This document shows positions 6,426-13,039 of a DNA stretch of 19,396 bases, piece after piece. Each line of letters opens with the position of its first letter. Position 1 is the first letter of the stretch. The stretch comes from JBGSLA01 sp041740935 (GTDB lineage: Bacteria; Desulfobacterota; Desulfobaccia; Desulfobaccales; 0-14-0-80-60-11). The translations under genes were made by a program, and so were the position numbers. Under the pieces are notes generated by a model, which did not search any database, was not told the DNA's origin, and saw only the letters and a program-made list of their open reading frames with translations. The DNA lies in NCBI GenBank assembly GCA_041740935.1, contig JBGSLA010000079.1, positions 1-19,396 of the forward strand. Reading direction: 5' to 3'.

Positions 6426-6612
6426 GCTGCTCCTCCTGGGAAGCCGGAATTTTTGTGCGACCTTGGAGGCCCCTTCCCCTCATCCCCGCTGGGAGGAAAG
6501 GCCTGGGGCCCGCCCCCTAACAATAAGCATCCATGACCATGATGCAAGGACGAAAACCAGATGGGGACCTCCGGGGAGTTCCTTTGGTCAACCGAAAATT
6601 TTTTAAAACACA

Positions 6613-6743
6613 GAGGCTCTTTCAAAAGCGGTTTAATTTGTCATCCTGAACGAAGTTAAGGATATCAACCTATTGGAAATACGAAATTCTTAGCTTCGCT
6701 CAGAATGACACACTCTATCCCCAAAGAATTTTACCAGAGCCTC
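6613..6743 (+). repeat. MITE-like element, copy A (GTCATCCTGAACG family)
   Basis: A 131-base element is bounded by GAGGCTCT (6613-6620) and its complement AGAGCCTC (6736-6743). Inside is an inverted pair TGTCATCCTGAACGAAG ... CTTCGCTCAGAATGACA (6639-6710). Related copies are at 11128-11241 (reverse) and 14816-14948. It has no coding frame and lies between the HdeD-like gene and the small exported protein gene. Confidence 0.75.
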
Positions 6744-6905
6744 ACCAATATGGAATAAAGGAGGTGCCCTGGCCTGCAAAACCCAGCCGGGAGCGGCTGT
6801 GCTCTATGATGTTCCCGGAGATCGCAGCTCGGTACAAGGGGAAATATCCCCAAGCCCTGGTGCGGGCAAGCCGGGGATGGCCCCCGGCCCCGGCCTTACC
6901 TGGGG

Positions 6906-7226
6906 TTATTCCTCGTCCTGCCCTTTCTTGGACCTGATTTCCTGGCCCCCCACCTTGCCGGTGGATTTTTTCATCTCGAGACTTTTTTCCTGGCGTCCCC
7001 GGAAACTTTCTTCCGCGGCCTTTTCCTGCTGAGGTGCGGGCGCCGGCGCGGGTCGGGGCGCCATCTTGCGCTTCACGCCTGTTTGGGGAGAAGACCCCGG
7101 CGGCGGCGCCTGGCTTTTCGGGCTGTCGTCCTGGGCCGGCGCCGGGCCTGCCAGGAGAAAAACCAGGCAACCCAGGCCGAGTATTTTCAGACAAGAAGAT
7201 GATACTTTGTTAAGAAATGCAGACAT
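6906..7226 (-). CDS. Small exported Pro/Lys/Glu-rich protein
   Basis: This 106-residue protein has a clear signal peptide (basic MSAFLNKVSSSCLK, hydrophobic ILGLGCLVFLLAG, cleavage near PAPAQ about residue 32). A low-complexity mature part follows: a Pro/Ala stretch (PRPAPAPAPQQ, residues 58-68) and a charged end rich in Lys, Glu and Arg. It has no recognisable domain. GGGAGGACACT just before ATG 7226 is a strong ribosome site, which supports expression over a longer overlapping frame. It starts 70 bases after the cyclase stop on the same strand and may be cotranscribed. A weak internal promoter (TTGACG, 16 bases, CATAAA) overlaps the cyclase stop. A periplasmic linker or stress protein is possible, but unproved. 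Confidence 0.65.
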   Translation of the reverse strand: MSAFLNKVSSSCLKILGLGCLVFLLAGPAPAQDDSPKSQAPPPGSSPQTGVKRKMAPRPAPAPAPQQEKAAEESFRGRQEKSLEMKKSTGKVGGQEIRSKKGQDEE

Positions 7227-7296
7227 AGTGTCCTCCCTGGCCGCCTAACGGCATACTTTCCTTATCAACGGGTTTATGTTCCAGACACTTTAAACG

Positions 7297-9243
7297 TCAA
7301 TCCGAAGCCAGATCCAGAATTTCGTAAACTTCGATGGGTTCCCGGCGGCCTTTGACGGTCAGGGTGCGACAATCGCCCGCCGCCACTCCGGGTTGCGCCG
7401 CCTGAAGCGTAGCACGGCTGGCCACGATGGTCCAGCCCAATTCCTTGGAAAGGCCCTCGAGGCGGGAGGCGGTGTTCACCGTATCGCCGATGGCGGTGTA
7501 CTCCAGGCGCTTGGGGGAGCCGATATTCCCCACCACCGCGTCTCCGGTGTGCAGGCCCACGCCGATCTTAAAGGGGGGGAGGTCTTTCCCGGAGAAGCGC
7601 CGGGTCATCCAGGCCTGGAAATCCCGGGCCGCGGCGGCCAATCCCAGGGCGGCCTGCACCGCCCGGCGGGCGTGGTCCGGATGGGAGGCCGGGGCCCCGA
7701 AGACCGCCATGATGGCGTCCCCCACGAATTTGTCCACCGTGCCGCCGGCCGCCAGGATAGGCTCGCAGGCCAGGGTGAAGTAGCGGTTGAGCATCTCCAC
7801 CACCTGGGCCGGGGGCAGGCTTTCGGACATGGTGGTGAAATTACGGATGTCGGAGAACAGCACCGTGACCTGGTAGGCCTCGCCCCCCAGATCGGGCCTG
7901 GCGCCGGCGGCTAAAAGCTTTTCCACCACCTCTTCCGAGACGTAGCGGCCGAACAGCCGGCGCAGCCGGGCGCGCTCCCGCTCCTCTCCGGTAAGGCGCA
8001 GCCCCAGGGCGCCCACATAGCCCACCAGCAGCCCTCCCTGGACCGGCGCCACCGGCAGCAGCAGATACGACAGAAACAGGGCATAGCCGAGGGCGGCCGG
8101 GAGGACGGCCAGGAGGGCCAGGGCGGCCGCGCCCCACCAGATGGACAGCCGCAGAAACAGGGCCAGGCCCACGGCCAGAAACCCGGCCAGCACCGCCCAG
8201 GCTACCCGCGGGGATATCGGCCGGGGCGCTTGGCCGGTGAGGATGGTCTCGATGACGTTGGCGTGGATTTCGGCGCCGCTCATGTCGCGGCCCGGCCGGC
8301 CCCAGAAGCCCAGGGAATAGGGGGTGGGGTGCATGTCCTGGCTGCCGCTGGGCTCATAGGTCACGATGGCCACCTTGCCATGGACGGCTTGGTGCACCTG
8401 CTCATCCCGCTCGGCGCCCGGGGCCAGGAGACGCTCAAAGCCGATCCTGGGAAAAGTGCCGGAGGGTTGGCCGGGGACGGGTTCGCCGGGCTGCCCCGGC
8501 GGGCCCACATAGCCGATGCGGGGGAAGGCGTCGTCGTCGCCTGCGGCCGTTCCCGACCAGACTTTTAAGCGGGGATCGGTCTTGAGAAGGGCGATTGCCG
8601 CCAGGGGATCGTGGCCCTGCCAGCGCCGCGCCAGGAGTTGGGGAAAGGTGAGATAGACCGCGCCGGCGTCGTCTTCCATGGCCGGAACATAGGAGCGCAC
8701 CGAGCCGTCACTGTCGGTGACCAGGTTGATCAGGCCGATCTGGGCCGGCAGGTTGGGCAGCGCCGCGGCGAATTCCGCCACCGGCAGGACCACCAGGGTC
8801 TTGTTCTCCTGATCGGTGAGTCTGCCGGCCACCACCACGTCGCCTGTGGCCAACTGCTCCCGGAAAGGGCGGTCAAAGTTTAAGATGGCCTCGCCCGCCG
8901 GGAGATTTACCCTTTTCAGCCAGGACTCCAGGCTGACCCGGAAAAGGTAGTCCAGACCGATGGCTTGGGCCCCCTGAGCCCGGAGAACTTGGACGGCCCG
9001 GGCCCAATAGCGGGTCCAGGTCACCAGGGGTTCGTCCGCATGGGCAGCCAGGGTGGCGTCGCCCACGGCCACGATGACTACGTGCTGCGGATGGTACCGC
9101 ACCCCGGCCAGCTGATGCCAGAGGTCGTAATAAAATTCGTTGGCCGGGCTGAGGCGGCCGGTGCGGTCCAGACCATAGAAGACCCCGACAATCAGCAGGA
9201 ACAGAGCCAGGCCGTAGAGCGCTTTTTTGGTCATGGTGGTCAT
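7297..9243 (-). CDS. CHASE2-domain transmembrane adenylate cyclase
   Basis: The 648-residue protein has an N-terminal membrane helix (residues 8-24) and a periplasmic CHASE2 sensor (about 36-335, with AQAIGLDYLF and GRDMSGAEIHANVIETIL). Three membrane helices follow (about 346-364, 367-391 and 396-416). A class III cyclase domain runs from 455 to 640. Metal-binding Asp465 (VLFSDIRNFT) and Asp509 (VDKFVGDAIMAVFG), adenine-reading Lys505 and Asp587, and transition-state Asn590 and Arg594 are all present. It is thus predicted to be an active homodimeric adenylate cyclase making cAMP when CHASE2 senses an unknown signal. Met1 and Met4 are both possible starts, as no strong ribosome site is seen. 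The exported protein gene lies 70 bases downstream. Confidence 0.92.
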   Translation of the reverse strand: MTTMTKKALYGLALFLLIVGVFYGLDRTGRLSPANEFYYDLWHQLAGVRYHPQHVVIVAVGDATLAAHADEPLVTWTRYWARAVQVLRAQGAQAIGLDYLFRVSLESWLKRVNLPAGEAILNFDRPFREQLATGDVVVAGRLTDQENKTLVVLPVAEFAAALPNLPAQIGLINLVTDSDGSVRSYVPAMEDDAGAVYLTFPQLLARRWQGHDPLAAIALLKTDPRLKVWSGTAAGDDDAFPRIGYVGPPGQPGEPVPGQPSGTFPRIGFERLLAPGAERDEQVHQAVHGKVAIVTYEPSGSQDMHPTPYSLGFWGRPGRDMSGAEIHANVIETILTGQAPRPISPRVAWAVLAGFLAVGLALFLRLSIWWGAAALALLAVLPAALGYALFLSYLLLPVAPVQGGLLVGYVGALGLRLTGEERERARLRRLFGRYVSEEVVEKLLAAGARPDLGGEAYQVTVLFSDIRNFTTMSESLPPAQVVEMLNRYFTLACEPILAAGGTVDKFVGDAIMAVFGAPASHPDHARRAVQAALGLAAAARDFQAWMTRRFSGKDLPPFKIGVGLHTGDAVVGNIGSPKRLEYTAIGDTVNTASRLEGLSKELGWTIVASRATLQAAQPGVAAGDCRTLTVKGRREPIEVYEILDLASD

Positions 9244-9301
9244 TGCCGAGTTAGGGGGCGGGCGTGGCGCCTGGGCTTGATGGCAAGGAAGGCATAATTC
9301 C

Positions 9302-9605
9302 CCGATTTTTCAAGACAGTCGCTCATGAGCCTTCGGCTCTTTCAAAACCAGGAAGAATTCGGTAGGGCGGGCCTCCGTGCCCGCCAGAACCATGGGCGGC
9401 CAGGGACGGCCGCCCTACCAGAATATGGCCGCCTAAGAAACTTTTCCAAACAGTCGCTCACGTGGCTGCGGCTTACCCATAAATTATGAAAAGCTTTTTG
9501 GTTTAGGGACAGCCGCCTGCGGCTGTCCACTGAGGGCAGGCGAGGGCGCCTGCCCCTCCATCAGGTGAATGTTTCAGGACAGTCCTTCATGAGCCCCTGA
9601 ATCTC
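9302..9605. repeat. Intergenic repeat cluster (modular palindromes)
   Basis: No gene is supported in 9244-9808. Modules include the motif CAGTCGCTCATGAGCC (9316-9331) and variants near 9451 and 9570. A long inverted repeat GGTAGGGCGG ... CCGCCCTACC frames 9361-9419. There is a hairpin GGACAGCCGC/GCGGCTGTCC at 9507-9528, and a hairpin GGGCAGGCG-aggg-CGCCTGCCC at 9534-9555. The last two recur near 18519-18570 in reverse order and orientation. Confidence 0.65.
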
Positions 9606-9624
9606 ATAAAATCAAGCCAGGCCA

Positions 9625-9678
9625 GGTGGCACAGGCGTCCCGCCTGTGCAAAAGCACAGGTTGAAAACCTGTGCCACC
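9625..9678. repeat. Double hairpin GGTGGCAC...GTGCCACC
   Basis: Two hairpins lie side by side: GCACAGGCG-tcc-CGCCTGTGC (9629-9649) and GCACAGGTT-gaa-AACCTGTGC (9654-9674). Their outer arms GGTGGCAC and GTGCCACC are also complementary. It lies downstream of meaB and might also help end that transcript, although no T-run follows on that strand. Confidence 0.7.
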
Positions 9679-9808
9679 GGGCTTGGGAGTGGTGTCCACG
9701 AACCCCCTGCAAATCAGTCTCCCCAGGGGCTTTTGGCCCACCCCTGAATGATGGGGAAATATGGAGCGCGAGCCTGGCCCGCCGATCTTCCTTGTATCGA
9801 CTGGAAAC

Positions 9809-10777
9809 TCAGGGAAGACGCAAAGTCTGGTCAATGAGGGCCTCGCTGGCGGTATAGGGGTCGGTGCGGCGCGCCAGGATGTCATCCACAATGGCCTCGA
9901 GGCGGCCGTCCCGGCTGAGGTCGGCGACCAGGCGGGCGAAGACCCCTTCTTTCAGGAGCTCCAGAAACTCCTGGCGCAGCCGCTGCCGGCGGGCGGCGCG
10001 CAGGGCCTGGCCGTTTTCCCGGGCCAAAAAGGCCTGGTGCTCCCGGATGCCGGCCCAAAGCTCTTCCACCCCCTGGTCTTTGCTGGCCTGGGTGAGGAAG
10101 ATCTTGGGCATCCAGGCCGGGGTTTTGCGGGCGAATCTCAGGTCCAACATGGTGAGCAGGTCCTGATGGGTGCGGTCGGCGCCCTCCCGGTCGGCTTTGT
10201 TAATCACCAGGATATCGGCCACCTCGAGGAGCCCGGCCTTCAGGGCCTGGATGTCGTCCCCCAGGCCGGGGACGGTGACCACCAGGGTGGTGTACGCGGT
10301 GGCCGCGATCTCCACTTCGTCCTGGCCCACCCCCACGGTCTCCACCAGGAGATAGTCCTTGCCCATGGCGTCCAGCACGGTGAGCACGGCCCGGGCCGAG
10401 GCGGTGAGGCCCCCGAAATGCCCCCGGGTGGCCAGCGACCGGATGAAGACCCCTTCGTCGGTGGCGTGGCGCTGCATGCGGATGCGGTCGCCCAGGATGG
10501 CCCCGCCGGAAAAGGGGCTGGTGGGGTCCACCGCGATCACTCCCACGGTTTGGTCCGCGGCCCGGAGGTGCTGGATGAGGCGGTCGGTGAGGGTGCTTTT
10601 CCCCACCCCGGGGGAGCCGGTGATGCCCACGATGTGGGCCCGGCCGCTATGGGGATAGAGGTGTTTCAGGACCTCCCGGGCTTGAGGGACGCCGTCGTCC
10701 AACTCCCGCATCAGCCGGGCCCCGGCCCGCACCTCCCCGGCCAGGATGCGCGCCACAATTTCCTGAGTACTCTCCAT
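9809..10777 (-). CDS. meaB: Methylmalonyl-CoA mutase-associated GTPase MeaB
   Basis: This 322-residue G3E-type P-loop GTPase has Walker A GSPGVGKST (residues 54-62), the Mg-binding DPTSPFSGGAILGDRIRM stretch (84-101), ETVGVGQDE (146-154) and NKAD (193-196, guanine specificity). Its length equals that of MeaB/ArgK proteins. MeaB gates cofactor loading and protects adenosylcobalamin-dependent methylmalonyl-CoA mutase in propionate or succinate interconversion. No mutase gene is nearby, so the partner must lie elsewhere. It was once called ArgK, a lysine/arginine/ornithine transport kinase, a name to avoid. AAGGAG lies six bases before ATG 10777. Confidence 0.93.
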   Translation of the reverse strand: MESTQEIVARILAGEVRAGARLMRELDDGVPQAREVLKHLYPHSGRAHIVGITGSPGVGKSTLTDRLIQHLRAADQTVGVIAVDPTSPFSGGAILGDRIRMQRHATDEGVFIRSLATRGHFGGLTASARAVLTVLDAMGKDYLLVETVGVGQDEVEIAATAYTTLVVTVPGLGDDIQALKAGLLEVADILVINKADREGADRTHQDLLTMLDLRFARKTPAWMPKIFLTQASKDQGVEELWAGIREHQAFLARENGQALRAARRQRLRQEFLELLKEGVFARLVADLSRDGRLEAIVDDILARRTDPYTASEALIDQTLRLP

Positions 10778-10816
10778 ATGGTCTCCTTGCTCCGGGGAGC
10801 AGTGGAAAATAAAAAG

Positions 10817-10850
10817 AAGCTATAAGCTATAAGCCATAGGCTTTAAGCTT
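10817..10850. repeat. Heptamer array (AAGCTAT/AAGCTTT)
   Basis: Tandem seven-base units AAGCTAT, AAGCTAT, AAGCCAT then AGGCTTT, AAGCTTT lie in the leader region of meaB. The array is nearly self-complementary. Related arrays are at 11427-11484, 14684-14714 and 14958-14990. Confidence 0.75.
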
Positions 10851-10947
10851 TTATTGCAAGCAAGCTCCTGCAGGGGAAGATAATGTTGGTGTTGCGTTTC
10901 AGAAATATGGTTAAAAAGTATTTTTAGCCCCAAAAGCTTTTAAAAAT

Positions 10948-11103
10948 GTAGCCGCAAGCTTTAGGTTGCGAAAATAATGAACAATAAAGGCGCAGGCTAA
11001 ACCTTCATGGCCGTATTGGCCACCCCTGGCAATGAAAATCTTTTGTAGGGGCGGGGGAACCCCGCCCCTACGGATGGATTTTCACGGTAAAGCCTGCGGC
11101 TAC
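10948..11103. repeat. 156-bp nested inverted-repeat element
   Basis: Outer arms GTAGCCGCAAGCTTTA (10948-10963) and TAAAGCCTGCGGCTAC (11088-11103) match at 15 of 16 bases. Inside sits a perfect 12-bp hairpin GTAGGGGCGGGG-gaa-CCCCGCCCCTAC (11045-11071). It has no coding frame, so it could be a non-autonomous mobile element with a second element nested within. The surrounding gap 10778-11485 shows no gene. Confidence 0.65.
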
Positions 11104-11127
11104 AGAAAAACAAGAAGAATTTTTTTA

Positions 11128-11241
11128 AGGTTAGGTAAAAAACTGTCATTCTGAGCGCAGCGAAGAATCTCGTATTTTCAAAAGGTTGAGATCCTTCACT
11201 TCGTTCTGGATGACAAAATGAACCATTCTTGCAAGAGCCTC
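11128..11241 (-). repeat. MITE-like element, copy B (GTCATCCTGAACG family)
   Basis: This is a reverse-orientation copy, with the AGAGCCTC end at 11234-11241 and the core CTGTCATTCTGAGCGCAGCG ... GAAGGATCTCAACC (in reverse) at 11143-11215. Its inner left side is shorter than in the copies at 6613 and 14816, and the left boundary is approximate. Confidence 0.7.
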
Positions 11242-11347
11242 TACGTTAAAAAGTCGGTATCGATTGGGCTCCGCCCACCATCAATCCTCGCGCCGAAAAG
11301 CCAAAGTAAGCACAGATAAGGATACCTGTGCCGCCGGCTCCCCCAAT

Positions 11348-11377
11348 GGCGGGATGCGCTTCGCTTTCCCGCCCTAC
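11348..11377 (-). repeat. GTAGGGCGGGA-family palindrome
   Basis: It is nearly identical, in reverse, to 1109-1138 and in the same direction as 2339-2366. The palindrome has GGCGGGA and TCCCGCC arms around an AAAGCG/CGCATC core. Confidence 0.7.
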
Positions 11378-11426
11378 ACAACCTATTAAAGTAATGGAAA
11401 AATTAACTCAACCTCTAGATTTCCGG

Positions 11427-11484
11427 TTTAAGCCTAAAGCCTAAAGCCTAAAGCTTATAGCTCATTGCTCATTGCCTATAGCTT
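11427..11484. repeat. Heptamer array (AGCCTAA/AGCTTAT) next to the paaK stop codon
   Basis: Tandem TTTAAGCCTAAAGCCTAAAG units run into AGCTTATAGCTCATTGCTCA units and end one base before the paaK stop codon at 11486. Confidence 0.75.
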
Positions 11485-11485
11485 C

Positions 11486-12775
11486 TTACTTCCGCAAATC
11501 CATAATCCGCAGGGCCTTGCCTTCGCTGCGGGGCAGCGAGTTGGGCTCCACCAGCTCCACCGCCGGGGTCACCAGCAGTTCGCTTTTTAAGGCCTCGGTG
11601 AGGCGCTGGCGCAGGGCGTTGAGATAGCGCATGTCCTCCCGAAAAAATTCCTCCAGCACCTCCACCTTGACGAGCATGCGGTCGTTGAAATTCTCCCGGG
11701 TGAGCTCCACCATATAGTTGGTGTGCACCTCGGGGAGGGCCATGAGCACCTTTTCGATCTGCATGGGGAAAATGTTGACCCCTTTAATGATGATCATGTC
11801 GTCGGTGCGGCCCTGTATGCGGGAAAGGCGCCGGGCGGTGCGGCCGCAGGGGCAGGGGCGGTCGTCATAGGAGGCCAGGTCCCGGCTGCGGTAGCGCAAC
11901 AGCGGCATGCCCTGGCGGGTGAGGTTGGTGAACACCAGCTCGCCGACCTCGCCGGGGGGCGCAGGCTCCAGGGTCTGGGGGTCCAGCACTTCCACCAGAT
12001 AGGCGTCCTCCCAGACGTGCATGCCGTTTTGCTCCGGACACTCGAAGGCCACCCCGGGCCCGTTCATTTCCGATAAGCCGTAGGAATTGTAGGCCTTGAG
12101 CCCGTAAGCCGCTTCGATGCGCCGGCGCATGTCCTCGGTGTGGGGTTCGGCCCCGATGAAGGCGATTCTCAGGGGCAGGTCCCGGGGGTCCACCCCTTCG
12201 GACTCGAAGGTGTTCAGCAGATAAAGGGCGAAGCTCGGGATGATGTGGACCGCGGTGGTCTGAAAATCCCGCAGCAGCTGGATCTGGCGCTTGCTGTTGC
12301 CGGCCCCGGCTGGGATGGTGAGGCAGCCCAGGCGTTCGGCCCCGTAGTGAAACCCCAGCCCCCCGGTGAACAGGCCATAGCCCATCATATTCTGAAAGAC
12401 ATCGCCTTTGCGCACCCCGGTCATGAACATGGAGCGGGCCAGAAGCTCGGCCCAGGCCTCGAGGTCGCCCCGGGTGTAATAAATCACCGTGGCCTGGCCG
12501 GTGGTGCCCGAGGAGGCGTGCAGGCGCACCAGTTCGGTCAGGGGCACGGTGAGCATATCCCGGCCATACGCCCGGAGGTCGTCCTTGGTGGTGAGGGGGA
12601 TTTTCCTTATATCTTCAAGCGATTGCAGGCCTTCCGGCGTGACTCCGGCCTGGGCCAGGCGCTCCCGGTAAAAGGGGCTTGCCGCGGCCCGGCGCAGGGT
12701 GTCCCGGAGGCGCCTCAGTTGCAGTTCCCGCAAACCGGCGGGCGGCAGGGTTTCGATGGCGGCGTCCCAATACAC
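11486..12775 (-). CDS. paaK: Phenylacetate-CoA ligase
   Basis: The 429-residue protein belongs to the ANL adenylating family and activates phenylacetate with ATP to phenylacetyl-CoA. The P-loop SSGTTGQAT (residues 88-96), the YGLSEMNGPG block (232-241), the hinge region RTDDMIIIKGVNIFPMQIE (323-341) and catalytic Lys420 (SEGKALR) are all present. The CPCGRT motif near 308 is usual in this subfamily. In anaerobes such enzymes serve aromatic amino acid breakdown or arylpyruvate oxidation; no ior or paa partner genes are adjacent. The start codon is GTG at 12775, set by CAGGAG seven bases upstream. A strong promoter lies at 12818-12846. Related aryl-CoA ligases are possible, but PaaK fits best. 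Confidence 0.92.
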   Translation of the reverse strand: MYWDAAIETLPPAGLRELQLRRLRDTLRRAAASPFYRERLAQAGVTPEGLQSLEDIRKIPLTTKDDLRAYGRDMLTVPLTELVRLHASSGTTGQATVIYYTRGDLEAWAELLARSMFMTGVRKGDVFQNMMGYGLFTGGLGFHYGAERLGCLTIPAGAGNSKRQIQLLRDFQTTAVHIIPSFALYLLNTFESEGVDPRDLPLRIAFIGAEPHTEDMRRRIEAAYGLKAYNSYGLSEMNGPGVAFECPEQNGMHVWEDAYLVEVLDPQTLEPAPPGEVGELVFTNLTRQGMPLLRYRSRDLASYDDRPCPCGRTARRLSRIQGRTDDMIIIKGVNIFPMQIEKVLMALPEVHTNYMVELTRENFNDRMLVKVEVLEEFFREDMRYLNALRQRLTEALKSELLVTPAVELVEPNSLPRSEGKALRIMDLRK

Positions 12776-12817
12776 GTGGTTTCTCCTGAGGAAAAAGTCG
12801 AGGTAATGATTTTTTGG

Positions 12818-12846
12818 TTTGTATCCCGTAGGGCTTCGCCTGTCAA
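12818..12846 (-). promoter_or_regulatory. Sigma-70 promoter of paaK
   Basis: Read leftward, TTGACA (12841-12846) and TACAAA (12818-12823) are 17 bases apart. Transcription would start near 12811, leaving a leader of about 36 bases to the GTG start. Confidence 0.65.
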
Positions 12847-12851
12847 GGACA

Positions 12852-12891
12852 GGGGAAAAAGGCTGGGGGAAAAAGGCTGGGGGAAAAAGGC
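12852..12891. repeat. 14-bp tandem repeat
   Basis: The unit GGGGGAAAAAGGCT is present nearly three times in a row between the divergent paaK and nadE promoters. No known protein site is recognised. Confidence 0.7.
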
Positions 12892-12935
12892 AAGAGGGGG
12901 GCAGGGGGTAAAACCTTGCTCTCTTGATGGTTTCC

Positions 12936-12964
12936 TTGGTTCCGCCCGAGAAGTCTGCTATTAT
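12936..12964 (+). promoter_or_regulatory. Possible sigma-70 promoter of nadE
   Basis: TTGGTT (12936-12941) lies 17 bases before TATTAT (12959-12964). Transcription would begin near 12971, about 70 bases before the ATG. Confidence 0.45.
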
Positions 12965-13039
12965 CCTGAACCAGCGGGAGTAGTGCAGCTTCGGTTCCGG
13001 GGCTCATTTCCCTGAGCTTGCCACCCAGAGGACAATGGT

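Noticed and set aside
5787..6536. Rightward 249-codon frame opposite the HdeD-like gene
   Set aside because: The product is rich in His, Gly and Asp with no domain; the leftward frame has six membrane helices and a strong ribosome site.
6742..7194. Leftward 150-codon frame overlapping the small exported protein
   Set aside because: The overlapping frame with a signal peptide and GGGAGG ribosome site is better; this one is Arg/Gly/Pro-rich and runs into the repeat region.
9761..10825. Rightward 354-codon frame opposite meaB
   Set aside because: It is antisense to a gene with all GTPase motifs and has no recognisable domain.
11427..11484. Heptamer arrays considered as a CRISPR-like array
   Set aside because: Units are seven bases in tandem with no spacers and no cas genes are present.
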